DNA of 57,038 nt, taken from an uncultured Blautia sp. GTDB taxonomy: Bacteria > Bacillota > Clostridia > Lachnospirales > Lachnospiraceae. Shown here in pieces: positions 1 through 7,630 of the stretch (the stretch's first letter is position 1; each line of letters begins with the position of its first letter). The translations under genes and the position numbers were made by a program. Where the stretch lies: assembly GCA_900543715.1 (NCBI GenBank), contig UQSX01000014.1:1-57038 (forward strand). Direction: 5' to 3'. The notes beneath the pieces are model-generated. The model worked only from the letters and a program-made list of their open reading frames with translations, did not search any database and was not told where the DNA came from.

Positions 1-1
1 G

Positions 2-181
2 ACGCCTTCCTATACAGTAACGGCGGATAAGGAGATCCGTCCTGTCTTCCTCTATACTGTAGATGCAGACGAGTTTGTAGTGAACAAGCTTCTGGACAGA
101 GGCAGCCTTTCCGCTACGACTATTGTGACTAACGTACAGGATTTCATTATGCTTACCGTAAAGGGACTGGGAATTCTCTAA
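2..181 (+). CDS. C-terminal 59 residues of an unrecognised protein (truncated by window edge)
   Basis: An open frame runs from the window edge to a TAA stop at 179-181. The visible 59 residues include the stretch EIRPVFLYTVDADEF and end in VKGLGIL. The composition is that of a soluble alpha/beta protein, with no membrane segment or metal motif. I do not recognise the family. It lies on the same strand as the MATE gene downstream, but a promoter-like sequence at 190-218 and a hairpin at 261-309 separate the two. Confidence 0.55.
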   Translation, partial: TPSYTVTADKEIRPVFLYTVDADEFVVNKLLDRGSLSATTIVTNVQDFIMLTVKGLGIL

Positions 182-189
182 AACTTTTC

Positions 190-218
190 TTGACTTTGCA
201 GAGGGCCTGTGATAAATT
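190..218 (+). promoter_or_regulatory. Probable promoter of the first MATE gene
   Basis: TTGACT at 190-195 and TAAATT at 213-218 are separated by 17 bases, a good sigma-A spacing. It starts 8 bases after the stop of the upstream gene. A transcript from here would carry the 261-309 hairpin in its leader. Confidence 0.45.
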
Positions 219-260
219 TCTAGTTGTTAACAAAATTATAAAAAATGATTGCCGCCGGGT

Positions 261-320
261 AACGCCTTATTCATTCCGATAGGCCTTAGAAGGGATGAAT
301 CAAGGCGTTCTTTCTTTTGC
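261..320 (+). terminator. Intrinsic terminator or attenuator hairpin ahead of the MATE gene
   Basis: The arms at 261-277 and 292-309 pair over about 17 bases with one wobble pair and one bulged C. They are followed by the U-rich tract CTTTCTTTT. It may simply end the upstream gene. It also sits between the putative promoter at 190-218 and the MATE ribosome binding site, where it could act as an attenuator. Confidence 0.65.
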
Positions 321-346
321 CCGGAGAGAAAGGAAGAAACTAGAAA

Positions 347-1687
347 ATGCAAGAAAAATCATGTTTTGGCATGTTTATAAAATATGCCTCCCTGAATGTG
401 CTGGGAATGATCGCCCTTTCCTGCTACATTCTGGCGGACACTTTTTTTGTATCCAAGGCCCTGGGCGCCAACGGACTTACGGCGCTGAATCTGGCTATTC
501 CGGTATACAGCTTTATCAATGGAAGCGGTCTGATGATCGGTATGGGAGGAGGAACCAAATACTCCATTTTTAAGAGCCAGAAAAATAAAGACCGTGCAGA
601 TCAGATTTTTACCAACGGCGCAGCGATGACTGCCATGATGGCAGGAATCTTTTTCCTGCTGGGGCTGTTTGCAGCCGGTCCTTTAATCCGGCTGCTGGGA
701 GCAGACGACACGGTTTATGAGATGGGAAAGACTTACCTTAGGGTAATCCTGATGTTTGCGCCGATGTTTATGACAAATAATCTTCTGCTGTGCTTCATCA
801 GAAATGACGGGGCCCCTCAGCTGTCTATGACGGCCATGATCGTGGGCAGTCTTTCCAACGTGGTTCTGGACTATGTGTTCATGTTTCCCCTGAATATGGG
901 AATTTTCGGAGCAGCTTTTGCCACAGGACTGGCTCCGGTGATCAGTATCGGGATTTTGTCTTCTTATCTGCTGAGAAAGAGAAACCAGTTCCATCTGAAA
1001 AAATGCAGGATACTGCCTAATCTGATCCTGGGTATCTTTTCCAGCGGTTTGCCCTCACTTGTCACAGAGGTTTCTTCAGGAATCGTTATGATCGTATTTA
1101 ATATGATCATCCTGGGACTCGCAGGAAACACGGGAGTTGCAGCTTATGGTGTAATTGCAAATCTTTCTCTGGTGGTGATTTCCATTTATACAGGTATTTC
1201 CCAGGGAATCCAGCCCCTTATGAGCAGCTATTACGGTTCCGGAAACCGAAAGAATATAAGCAGTACTCTCCGATATGCCATGTGCGCCGTGGTCCTGGTG
1301 TCTGCACTGATATATCTGGCCATTTTCTTTGGGGCAGGTACCATTGCCGCTATTTTTAACAGTGAGCAGAATCCGGCCCTCCAGAGCATTGCCCAGACCG
1401 GATTGAGGATTTATTTTACAGGCTGTGTTTTTGCTGGATTTAATATTGTTCTGTCGGTATACTTTACCTCTACAGATAATCCTCTGCCGGCTCATATCAT
1501 CTCACTGCTGAGAGGCTTTATTTTCATCATTCCTCTGGCATTTGTCCTTTCTGCTCTGGGAGAACTGCTGGGAGTATGGGCAGCCTTCCCGGTCACAGAG
1601 TTTCTGGTGTGTCTGACAGGCCTGGGCCTTTTCCTGAAACAGTCTGGCGGCCGTCACAGATCAGGAAGCTTTCCAGACCGGCCCTGA
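347..1687 (+). CDS. MATE family multidrug/Na+ antiporter
   Basis: The 446-residue protein has the usual MATE length and about twelve hydrophobic segments arranged as two repeated halves. It starts with the typical amphipathic entry (IKYASLNVLGMIALSCYILADTFFV), and the IADT/LADTFFVS-type motif in helix 1 is characteristic. The family exports cationic drugs or metabolites across the membrane using Na+ or H+ gradients; the substrate here is unknown. AGGAAG at 331-336 supports the start at 347. The gene converges with a TetR-family regulator, and the last 95 bases of the two reading frames overlap. The hydrophilic C-terminus (SGGRHRSGSFPDRP) lies wholly in this overlap and is unlike a conserved MATE tail. 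Confidence 0.9.
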   Translation: MQEKSCFGMFIKYASLNVLGMIALSCYILADTFFVSKALGANGLTALNLAIPVYSFINGSGLMIGMGGGTKYSIFKSQKNKDRADQIFTNGAAMTAMMAGIFFLLGLFAAGPLIRLLGADDTVYEMGKTYLRVILMFAPMFMTNNLLLCFIRNDGAPQLSMTAMIVGSLSNVVLDYVFMFPLNMGIFGAAFATGLAPVISIGILSSYLLRKRNQFHLKKCRILPNLILGIFSSGLPSLVTEVSSGIVMIVFNMIILGLAGNTGVAAYGVIANLSLVVISIYTGISQGIQPLMSSYYGSGNRKNISSTLRYAMCAVVLVSALIYLAIFFGAGTIAAIFNSEQNPALQSIAQTGLRIYFTGCVFAGFNIVLSVYFTSTDNPLPAHIISLLRGFIFIIPLAFVLSALGELLGVWAAFPVTEFLVCLTGLGLFLKQSGGRHRSGSFPDRP

Positions 1688-2222
1688 TGAAATGGTCTAC
1701 GGCCTGCTGGATTTCCCTCCAGTCCGTACATTTGTTTTTCAGCATTCTTTTATTAATAGCCAGACAGCCGTTCATCTGGAAATACAAGACAGCCTCCGCC
1801 TGCTCAAAGGTAAGGAGGCTGTTCTGCATGAGATGGGCGATAAATTCCTCCTTGGAAAGTTCACAGAGCTTTTCCAGAAGACGGGAAGAAGCCACATCGT
1901 CAAAAAACAGAACCTGAAGCCTGGTGTCTTCCTGTACTTTCTGACAGAAAGGAAAGGTACAGCCGATTTTTTCAGAACAGAGCACATGGTCCAGGACGCT
2001 GGCTGTGTCTGTGATCACATCTTCCAGAAGACTGTCCAGTACATCATCTATATCATAATAATGGAGATAAAAGGTTCCACGATTTATTTCTGACATACGG
2101 CAGACTTCCGTAACAGTGATTTTGGAAAAAGGTTTTTCCTTCAGAAGAGAAAGAAAAGAGTCTTTAATGGTCTGTCGGGTATATCTGGTACGCCGGTCTA
2201 TAACTTTCGTCTTATTTTTCAT
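1593..2222 (-). CDS. TetR/AcrR family transcriptional regulator
   Basis: The start at 2222 (MKNKTKV) has GGGAGG six bases upstream on the minus strand. The longer frame from 2270 lacks such a site. Residues of about 10-55 form the TetR helix-turn-helix, with SKITVTEVCRMSEINRGTFYLHY closely matching the family pattern. The remaining roughly 150 residues form the ligand-binding and dimerisation domain. Convergence with the MATE exporter suggests it controls that exporter, as TetR proteins often do with neighbouring pumps, but this is inference. The last 32 codons are antisense to the MATE 3' end. Confidence 0.88.
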   Translation of the reverse strand: MKNKTKVIDRRTRYTRQTIKDSFLSLLKEKPFSKITVTEVCRMSEINRGTFYLHYYDIDDVLDSLLEDVITDTASVLDHVLCSEKIGCTFPFCQKVQEDTRLQVLFFDDVASSRLLEKLCELSKEEFIAHLMQNSLLTFEQAEAVLYFQMNGCLAINKRMLKNKCTDWREIQQAVDHFIRAGLESFLICDGRQTVSGKGPGLSDTPETL

Positions 2223-2272
2223 ATATGCCTCCCTGTTTATAGACAGTTTTACAAATTTGTTGAGAAACATAG

Positions 2273-2288
2273 CAGATTCAAGAATCTG
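2273..2288. promoter_or_regulatory. Palindrome upstream of the TetR gene, candidate operator
   Basis: CAGATTC-AA-GAATCTG is a perfect 7-2-7 palindrome in the divergent region between the TetR gene and the CooC-like gene. A second short perfect palindrome, ACAAATTTGT, lies at 2251-2260. TetR proteins bind palindromes, so either could serve autoregulation. No binding evidence is available. Confidence 0.35.
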
Positions 2289-2397
2289 ATGATTGCTTTC
2301 TGCTGGATTTTATTATAATATCCTTGATGTAAGAAAATCAACAATGTGTTCATTAAAATAGCCCTCTGTCAGAGGGGAAATTTAGGAGGAATAAATC

Positions 2398-3168
2398 ATG
2401 GGACATATTATTGCTGTTTCCGGAAAAGGCGGAGTAGGGAAGACCACATTATGCGGACTTTTGATCCAGTATCTCTGTGATACAGGGAAAAAACCGGTAC
2501 TGGCTGTAGATGCAGACGCTAATTCTAACTTAAACGAAGTTCTGGGAGTAGAGCCGGGAATCACTCTGGGCGAGCTGAGAGAGGAGATTGAGCGGGCCGG
2601 AGCAGACCCGAAATATAAGATTCCAGCAGGAATCACCAAAGCAGAGTATCTGGAGAGCCGTATGATGGATGCTGTTGCAGAGGAAGATGACTATGACCTT
2701 ATGGTCATGGGACGGTCTCAGGGACAGGGGTGCTACTGTTTTGTAAATGGTCTGGTACAGACTCAGGTGCAGAAGCTTCAGAGCCATTATCCTTATATTG
2801 TGGTGGACAATGAAGCGGGAATGGAACATATCAGCAGAGGAATCCTGCCGGCCATGGAGGTTGCTATCTTAGTCAGCGACTGTTCCAGAAGAGGAGTCCA
2901 GGCCGCAGGAAGGATCGCCAGACTCATGGAAGAGCTGAAGCTCCACCCAAAGAAAACCGGGCTCATCGTAAATCGGGCTCCCCATGGCAAACTGGACCAG
3001 GGCACTTTGGAAGAGATTAAAAATCAGGGCCTTGAACTTCTGGGCGTGGTACCTCACGATGATATGGTCTATCAGTACGACTGCGATGGAAAGCCAACGG
3101 TGCAGCTGCCGAAAGATTCTCCGGTACGTGTAGCTCTGAAAGAGATCATTGAGAAGCTGGGATTATAA
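2398..3168 (+). CDS. CooC/AcsF-type nickel-insertion ATPase (CO dehydrogenase maturation family)
   Basis: The 256-residue P-loop protein begins with the deviant Walker A SGKGGVGKTT of the MinD/CooC class. DVDAN-type residues follow (AVDADANSNL). A C-Y-C pair sits at residues 112 and 114, the motif that binds metal at the dimer interface in CooC proteins. The family inserts Ni into the cluster of CO dehydrogenase/acetyl-CoA synthase, using ATP hydrolysis in the cytoplasm. AGGAGG at 2381-2386 fixes the start. No CO dehydrogenase, corrinoid or ferredoxin gene is nearby, so it is an orphan here; its client is probably encoded elsewhere. A role as another metal-cluster ATPase cannot be excluded. 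Confidence 0.85.
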   Translation: MGHIIAVSGKGGVGKTTLCGLLIQYLCDTGKKPVLAVDADANSNLNEVLGVEPGITLGELREEIERAGADPKYKIPAGITKAEYLESRMMDAVAEEDDYDLMVMGRSQGQGCYCFVNGLVQTQVQKLQSHYPYIVVDNEAGMEHISRGILPAMEVAILVSDCSRRGVQAAGRIARLMEELKLHPKKTGLIVNRAPHGKLDQGTLEEIKNQGLELLGVVPHDDMVYQYDCDGKPTVQLPKDSPVRVALKEIIEKLGL

Positions 3169-3251
3169 GATATGAAGTCAAGTGGACATGGGAGCATGCC
3201 CGTCACCTGGCTCATTGTCTGCAGAAATGAAAATAAAATATAGGAAATCTA

Positions 3252-3307
3252 TTGCAATTATCGAGTGTCGATATTATACTGAAAGTAGGAAATATCGATA
3301 CTCGATA
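3252..3307 (+). promoter_or_regulatory. Promoter with two PadR-type palindromic operators
   Basis: TTGCAA at 3252-3257 and TATACT at 3275-3280, with a 17-base spacer, form the promoter of the DUF2812-PadR pair. Two copies of TATCGA-N3-TCGATA lie at 3259-3273, inside the spacer, and at 3293-3307, just after the expected start of transcription. Their centres are 34 bases apart. The two copies are also inverted relative to each other. Autorepression by the downstream PadR protein is the natural reading. Confidence 0.75.
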
Positions 3308-3351
3308 ATTTGTTTTTGGGGAATGTTTTTTCGGAGAACGGGGGTGTTCCT

Positions 3352-4527
3352 ATGAGAAGAAAAGTAGTATTTGGAAATTTTCGTTATAGGGAATGTGATA
3401 ATCTTGCCTTATATCCGGAGAAAATGGCCCGGGAGGGCTGGATCTTCAGAGACTGGCGTCTGGGAATGGTGTTTGAAAAAGAGGAACCTCAGAAACTGGA
3501 ATATGCAGTGGAGGTGTTCTCAGAAGGAAACGAAAATGACACAAAACCGGAACCTGAAACAGAGGAGTTTGCCGTATACTGCCGGCAAGCCGGCTGGGAG
3601 CTGGTGAGCAGCAGAAAGAAACTCTGCATTTTTCGGAAGCTTTCTCAGGATGCAGCCCCTATTATGGAACCGGAGGAACGGTACAGAAGTATCAAAAAGG
3701 CAGAGAGAGAATCCGGAGGAAGATGGGCGATTTTTATCTGTATCCTGGGACTGAGCTTGCTAAATGGCCTGAGGACAGATAATCCCGGGGAATGGATCTT
3801 TGACAATCTGGGACTGGCTCTTTGGATCACTTTGTTTTGCCTATTTATCTATAAGCTGACCTGGTTCCTGGACTTCCGGTATTGGACAGCCAAAGCACGT
3901 CGGGCTTTGGAGATGGGAGCAGAGCCTTTTTACGGAAAAGAAGGGACCTGGATCTATCTGTGGATACAGCTCAGATGGCTGCTCCCTTATCTTATAGCGC
4001 TGGTATATCTGACCCTTACTTTTCTTGCCGGAGACAAGATAAGCGGCGGGCTGCTGCTTACAATTTTTATTGTGGTGGTATTCTATAAAGGCTGGGTAGG
4101 CCTGCTGAAGCCACAAAGATATCGCCATGAAATGGCTTTTATGATGATCCTTTTGATCCTTCCGGTGATGGTTTATGGACTGTGGCTGGGCCTGGTGCTG
4201 GCGGCGCCTAAGGAGGAAGAAAAGATTGAAACAGCCTATGGAGACGGAAGCGTCTTAATAGAGGAAAACAAAAAGGGAATCATGGGCCGGGCGGTTACTT
4301 ATGAGATTACTCCTGCAGATTTTTCATTATTGCCGGAGGAAAGTGTTACCTGTGAACTATACGAAACACCTCATGCATGGCTGCTGGACAGAATGGAGGG
4401 ACTGTGGTCAAAAGAAGCCGGGAAGGAAATGCTGATCCGAGATCCAGGCAGGATGCTGCGTATATCTGGAATGGACCAGCTGGATGCAGATCAGATTCTT
4501 TTTATCCGGGAGGCCCTGAAGCTTTAG
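3352..4527 (+). CDS. DUF2812 domain membrane protein paired with PadR
   Basis: The N-terminal 110 residues (from MRRKVVFGNFRYRE) match the DUF2812 pattern: a small soluble domain with conserved aromatic and LEYAVEVF-like segments. About five hydrophobic segments follow between residues 135 and 310, then a soluble C-terminal domain of about 80 residues. DUF2812 proteins are routinely encoded next to PadR regulators and are thought to sense or respond at the membrane; no biochemical function is established. The start at 3352 is preceded by GGGGGTG. An upstream TTG at 3310 would lie against the operator and is unlikely. The usual gene order is PadR first; here PadR follows. Confidence 0.75.
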   Translation: MRRKVVFGNFRYRECDNLALYPEKMAREGWIFRDWRLGMVFEKEEPQKLEYAVEVFSEGNENDTKPEPETEEFAVYCRQAGWELVSSRKKLCIFRKLSQDAAPIMEPEERYRSIKKAERESGGRWAIFICILGLSLLNGLRTDNPGEWIFDNLGLALWITLFCLFIYKLTWFLDFRYWTAKARRALEMGAEPFYGKEGTWIYLWIQLRWLLPYLIALVYLTLTFLAGDKISGGLLLTIFIVVVFYKGWVGLLKPQRYRHEMAFMMILLILPVMVYGLWLGLVLAAPKEEEKIETAYGDGSVLIEENKKGIMGRAVTYEITPADFSLLPEESVTCELYETPHAWLLDRMEGLWSKEAGKEMLIRDPGRMLRISGMDQLDADQILFIREALKL

Positions 4528-4589
4528 CAGATCTGAGGAAGGGGAATACCCCGTGAGAAAATGTCTGCCTGAAAAGGAGGCTTGAAAGA

Positions 4590-4919
4590 ATGGCGAGGGA
4601 ACAATTTCAGACATTGACAGAACCTATGTATTATATTCTGCTGGCCCTTACAGAGGAATGCTGTGGGGTGGACATTATGGAAAAAGTCCGGAAGATTTCC
4701 GGGGACAGAGTAAAGGTAGGACCGGGGACTTTGTACGCCATGCTGTCTAAATTCGAGAAAAACCAGATCATACGGCTGACCGGTGAAGAAAACCGGAGGA
4801 AATCCTATATCATTACAGATGCAGGAAGGAAAATGCTTTTGGAAGAGTATGAACGGCTGAAGATTATGGCAGAAGACGGCAGAATATTTATAGAAAAAAT
4901 GAAAAATCAGAAGAATTGA
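4590..4919 (+). CDS. PadR family transcriptional regulator
   Basis: The 109-residue protein has the compact PadR winged helix, with the hallmark GPGTLYAMLSKFEKNQIIRL and the wing (RRKSYIITDAGRKML), plus a short C-terminal dimerisation helix. AAAGGAGG lies about ten bases before the ATG. It is probably co-transcribed with the DUF2812 gene, 62 bases upstream. The paired TATCGA-N3-TCGATA palindromes at that operon's promoter are the likely target. PadR repressors of this size usually answer to small hydrophobic molecules or cell-envelope stress; the inducer here is unknown. Confidence 0.9.
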   Translation: MAREQFQTLTEPMYYILLALTEECCGVDIMEKVRKISGDRVKVGPGTLYAMLSKFEKNQIIRLTGEENRRKSYIITDAGRKMLLEEYERLKIMAEDGRIFIEKMKNQKN

Positions 4920-4927
4920 AAATAAGA

Positions 4928-4956
4928 TTGAGACAATGGAAGGGATATGATAAAAT
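4928..4956 (+). promoter_or_regulatory. Probable promoter of the histidine phosphatase gene
   Basis: TTGAGA at 4928-4933 and TAAAAT at 4951-4956 are separated by 17 bases. It lies just after the PadR stop codon. The expected start of transcription near 4963 argues that the phosphatase begins at 4991 rather than at the earlier in-frame ATGs. Confidence 0.45.
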
Positions 4957-4990
4957 GTCTCAAAATACAGAAAAAGAGAGGTGCGGAAGA

Positions 4991-5530
4991 ATGGGGCATT
5001 TTTATTATGTCAGGCATGGACAGACAGTATGGAATGTAGAGAACAAAATCTGCGGAGCAACAGATATTCCTCTTACGCCTCTGGGATATGAGCAGGCCAG
5101 AGAGCTGGGAGAAGAAATCCTTCGCCAGGGGTTGAAGATTGATAAGATTCTCTATTCTCCGTTAATCCGGGCAAAAGAGACAGCCAGACAGATTTCTGAG
5201 GCTGCGGGGATTCCCATGGAAGAGGAAATACGGCTGAAGGAGCAGAACTTCGGCATGTACGAGTCTACACCAAGGGACGGGGCAGAATTTCGGAAAGCAA
5301 AAGAAAATTTTGTCTCCAGCTATGGAGGGGGAGAATCTATGCTGAAGCTCTGTCAGAGAATCTATAATCTGCTGGACGACCTTAGGGAACGTTCTGATAC
5401 AGAAACGGTTCTGCTGGTAGCCCATAACGGCATTGCCCGGGCGGTACACTCTTATTTCTATGATATGACCAACGAAGAATTTGCGGCTTTCGGCATGAAA
5501 AACTGCCAGATCCGGAGATACGATTTTTAA
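4991..5530 (+). CDS. Histidine phosphatase (phosphoglycerate mutase-like) family protein
   Basis: The 179-residue protein opens with YVRHGQTVWN, the RHG motif carrying the phospho-accepting histidine. It also contains SPLIRAKETA and a second catalytic histidine in LVAHNGIARA near the C-terminus. The family hydrolyses or transfers phosphate from small phospho-esters; the substrate cannot be told from sequence. I chose the start at 4991 because GAGAGGTGCGGA precedes it and the transcript is predicted to begin near 4963. The frame is open back to 4916. A LURP-one gene follows after 19 bases and is probably in the same operon. Confidence 0.88.
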   Translation: MGHFYYVRHGQTVWNVENKICGATDIPLTPLGYEQARELGEEILRQGLKIDKILYSPLIRAKETARQISEAAGIPMEEEIRLKEQNFGMYESTPRDGAEFRKAKENFVSSYGGGESMLKLCQRIYNLLDDLRERSDTETVLLVAHNGIARAVHSYFYDMTNEEFAAFGMKNCQIRRYDF

Positions 5531-5549
5531 AAAGTAGAAAGGGAAAAAG

Positions 5550-6020
5550 ATGAAACTTTTAATTAAACAGCGGGTGTTTTCCTGGACAGACACTTTTGAT
5601 ATTTACGATGAAGAGGGGAATGTGAAATATTTTGTAAAAGGAGAATTTCTGTCCCTTGGACACAAGCTTCATGTCTATGACAATAAGGGAGAAGAAGTAG
5701 GACTGGTGCGGGAAAAACTTTTTCAGCTGCTGCCGGTTTTTGAAATTATGATCCATGGACAGGAAATGGGGCGTATCCAGAAAAAACTGACTTTTCTCAA
5801 ACCCAGATATGAGATTGATTATAAAAACTGGAAAGTAAAGGGAGATTTTCTGGAGTGGAATTATGATGTCACAGACAACTTTGGAACTGTGGTACATATC
5901 ACTAAGGAACCTTTACATTGGGGTGATACTTATGTTCTGGATTTTGCCAGTGAGGAAGATGAGCTTCCAGGGCTGTTGACAGTGATCGCCATTGATGCGG
6001 CCAACTGCGTAGACCAATGA
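5550..6020 (+). CDS. LURP-one-related (tubby-like) protein
   Basis: The 156-residue protein has the pattern of the LURP-one family, a single tubby-C-like beta barrel: repeated short strands such as FDIYDEEGNVKYFVKGEF, HKLHVYDNKGEEVGLV and YEIDYKNWKVKGDF. No signal peptide or membrane segment is seen. Bacterial members are widespread and uncharacterised; binding of a lipid or small ligand in the barrel is only suggested by the fold. AGAAAGGGAAAAAG precedes the ATG. It follows the histidine phosphatase closely. Confidence 0.8.
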   Translation: MKLLIKQRVFSWTDTFDIYDEEGNVKYFVKGEFLSLGHKLHVYDNKGEEVGLVREKLFQLLPVFEIMIHGQEMGRIQKKLTFLKPRYEIDYKNWKVKGDFLEWNYDVTDNFGTVVHITKEPLHWGDTYVLDFASEEDELPGLLTVIAIDAANCVDQ

Positions 6021-6038
6021 TAAAAAATCTGATAAAAC

Positions 6039-6066
6039 TTGACAAGTTCCTCTTTTTGGGTATAAA
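6039..6066 (+). promoter_or_regulatory. Promoter of the sodium:alanine symporter gene
   Basis: TTGACA at 6039-6044 and TATAAA at 6061-6066 are separated by 16 bases. It lies 19 bases after the LURP-one stop and gives a leader of about 115 bases that contains a terminator-like hairpin. Confidence 0.55.
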
Positions 6067-6105
6067 CTGTAAGAAGTTTATTGCGATAAAAAGGTGAAGT
6101 GATAC

Positions 6106-6144
6106 AAGGGTGTATGGACTTTGACGGTGTCATATACCCTTTTT
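6106..6144 (+). terminator. Terminator-like hairpin in the leader of the symporter gene
   Basis: AAGGGTGTATG (6106-6116) pairs with CATATACCCTT (6131-6141) over 11 bases with one wobble pair. The hairpin is followed by a run of five T. It lies between the promoter and the start of the symporter gene, so it may be an attenuator rather than a plain terminator. Confidence 0.55.
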
Positions 6145-6188
6145 CCTTATCTTTCTGCCGCAGAGAAATTTGAAGGAGGAGTACAAAA

Positions 6189-7574
6189 GTGTATGAGACA
6201 ATCTATTCTGCCGTTCAGGCGGTAGATGATCTGGTCTGGGGCTGGGCCATGATCATATTGCTTTTAGGCACCCATATTTTTATGACTATCCGGACAAAAG
6301 GAATCCAGAGAAAGGTTTTTAAAGGGATTAAGCTTTCTGTGACGAAAGACCCGGATGCGGAAGGGGAGGTAAGCCAGTTCGGTGCTCTTACCACAGCTTT
6401 GGCGGCAACCATTGGTACAGGAAACATCATTGGTGTGGGAACGGCCATTGCCCTTGGAGGACCCGGCGCAGTACTCTGGTGCTGGCTTACCGGCGTATTT
6501 GGAATTGCCACAAAGTACAGCGAGGCTCTGATCTCTGTGAAATATCGTGTAAAGACAAGAGACGGACGTATGCTGGGCGGGGCCATGTATGCTCTGGAGA
6601 GAGGGCTTCATGCAAAATGGCTGGGCCTTCTTTTTGCCATCTTCGGCGGTCTGGCTTCTTTCGGGATCGGCTGTGCCACCCAGGTAAATGCCATTGCTTC
6701 TGTATGTAATGAGAACCTGGGGATCCCTACCTGGATTATTGGTATCGTAGTGGGTGTTCTGGTGGCTATGGTTATTTTCGGCGGGATCAAATCCATTGCC
6801 AATGTATGTGAGAAGCTGGTTCCTTTCATGGCCTTCTTCTATGTATTTGGCTGCATTATCATCCTTTGCTTTAATTATGACTTTATCATTCCTGCTCTTC
6901 AGACAATCTGTACCCTGGCCTTTAAGCCGGGAGCAGCAGCCGGCGGTCTCATTGGCGGCGGTATTATGCAGGCTATGCATTACGGAGTTGCAAGAGGTCT
7001 GTTTTCTAATGAATCTGGTATGGGCTCCGCACCTATCGCTGCAGCGGCTGCCCAGACCAGAAATCCTGTGCGCCAGGCGCTGGTATCCAGTACAGGAACC
7101 TTCTGGGACACGGTAGTAGTCTGTGCTATGACAGGCCTGGTACTGGTAACCAGCATTATGAAAAATCCGGACATTGATATGGGAAGTATCAGCGACGGCG
7201 GCGTGCTGACTACCCTGGCATTTAATCAGATACCGGGCCTGGGTCCGGTGATCCTGGTAATGGGTATCATTACTTTCGCTTTCTCTACGGTTCTGGGCTG
7301 GGCTTATTATGGAGAGCGGTGTATTGAATACTTTGCAGGAAAGAAGATTATGATCCCATATCGTGTCCTGTACATAATCGTGGCAGTGATCGCGCCTATC
7401 GCACCGTTAAACCTGATCTGGCTGGTAGCGGATATCCTGAACGCACTGATGGCTATACCAAACCTGATCGCTGTGCTTCTTCTGTCGCCGGTGATCGTTA
7501 TGGAGACAAAAAAATATCTGAACAATCTGGATATGAAGGACGATACACCGGTTCCTTATGAGGATGAGGTATAA
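6189..7574 (+). CDS. Sodium:alanine symporter (AGCS family)
   Basis: The 461-residue integral membrane protein shows the AGCS hallmarks GNIIGVGTAIALGGPGAVLWCW and GLFSNESGMGSAPIAAAAAQ, with about eleven membrane segments. The family imports alanine or glycine with Na+. Translation starts at GTG 6189, eight bases after AGGAGG; there is no better ATG nearby. A promoter at 6039-6066 and a leader hairpin at 6106-6144 precede it. A leader frame starting at a GTG near 6099 and ending at TGA at 6171-6173 exists but is too short to call. Confidence 0.93.
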   Translation: MYETIYSAVQAVDDLVWGWAMIILLLGTHIFMTIRTKGIQRKVFKGIKLSVTKDPDAEGEVSQFGALTTALAATIGTGNIIGVGTAIALGGPGAVLWCWLTGVFGIATKYSEALISVKYRVKTRDGRMLGGAMYALERGLHAKWLGLLFAIFGGLASFGIGCATQVNAIASVCNENLGIPTWIIGIVVGVLVAMVIFGGIKSIANVCEKLVPFMAFFYVFGCIIILCFNYDFIIPALQTICTLAFKPGAAAGGLIGGGIMQAMHYGVARGLFSNESGMGSAPIAAAAAQTRNPVRQALVSSTGTFWDTVVVCAMTGLVLVTSIMKNPDIDMGSISDGGVLTTLAFNQIPGLGPVILVMGIITFAFSTVLGWAYYGERCIEYFAGKKIMIPYRVLYIIVAVIAPIAPLNLIWLVADILNALMAIPNLIAVLLLSPVIVMETKKYLNNLDMKDDTPVPYEDEV

Positions 7575-7630
7575 GTAGTTTTCACAGAGGCTCTTTTGTG
7601 TTAGAATAGTCCCGTTAGGGGGAAAGAAAT

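Noticed and set aside
3175..3230. Hairpin GGGAGCATGCCC after the CooC-like gene as terminator
   Set aside because: The stem is short and has no T run.
3310..3351. TTG start at 3310 for the DUF2812 protein
   Set aside because: It abuts the operator and lacks a ribosome binding site; the conserved domain begins at ATG 3352.
6099..6173. A 24-codon leader peptide before the symporter
   Set aside because: The binding site is weak, there is no run of regulatory codons and the frame could occur by chance.
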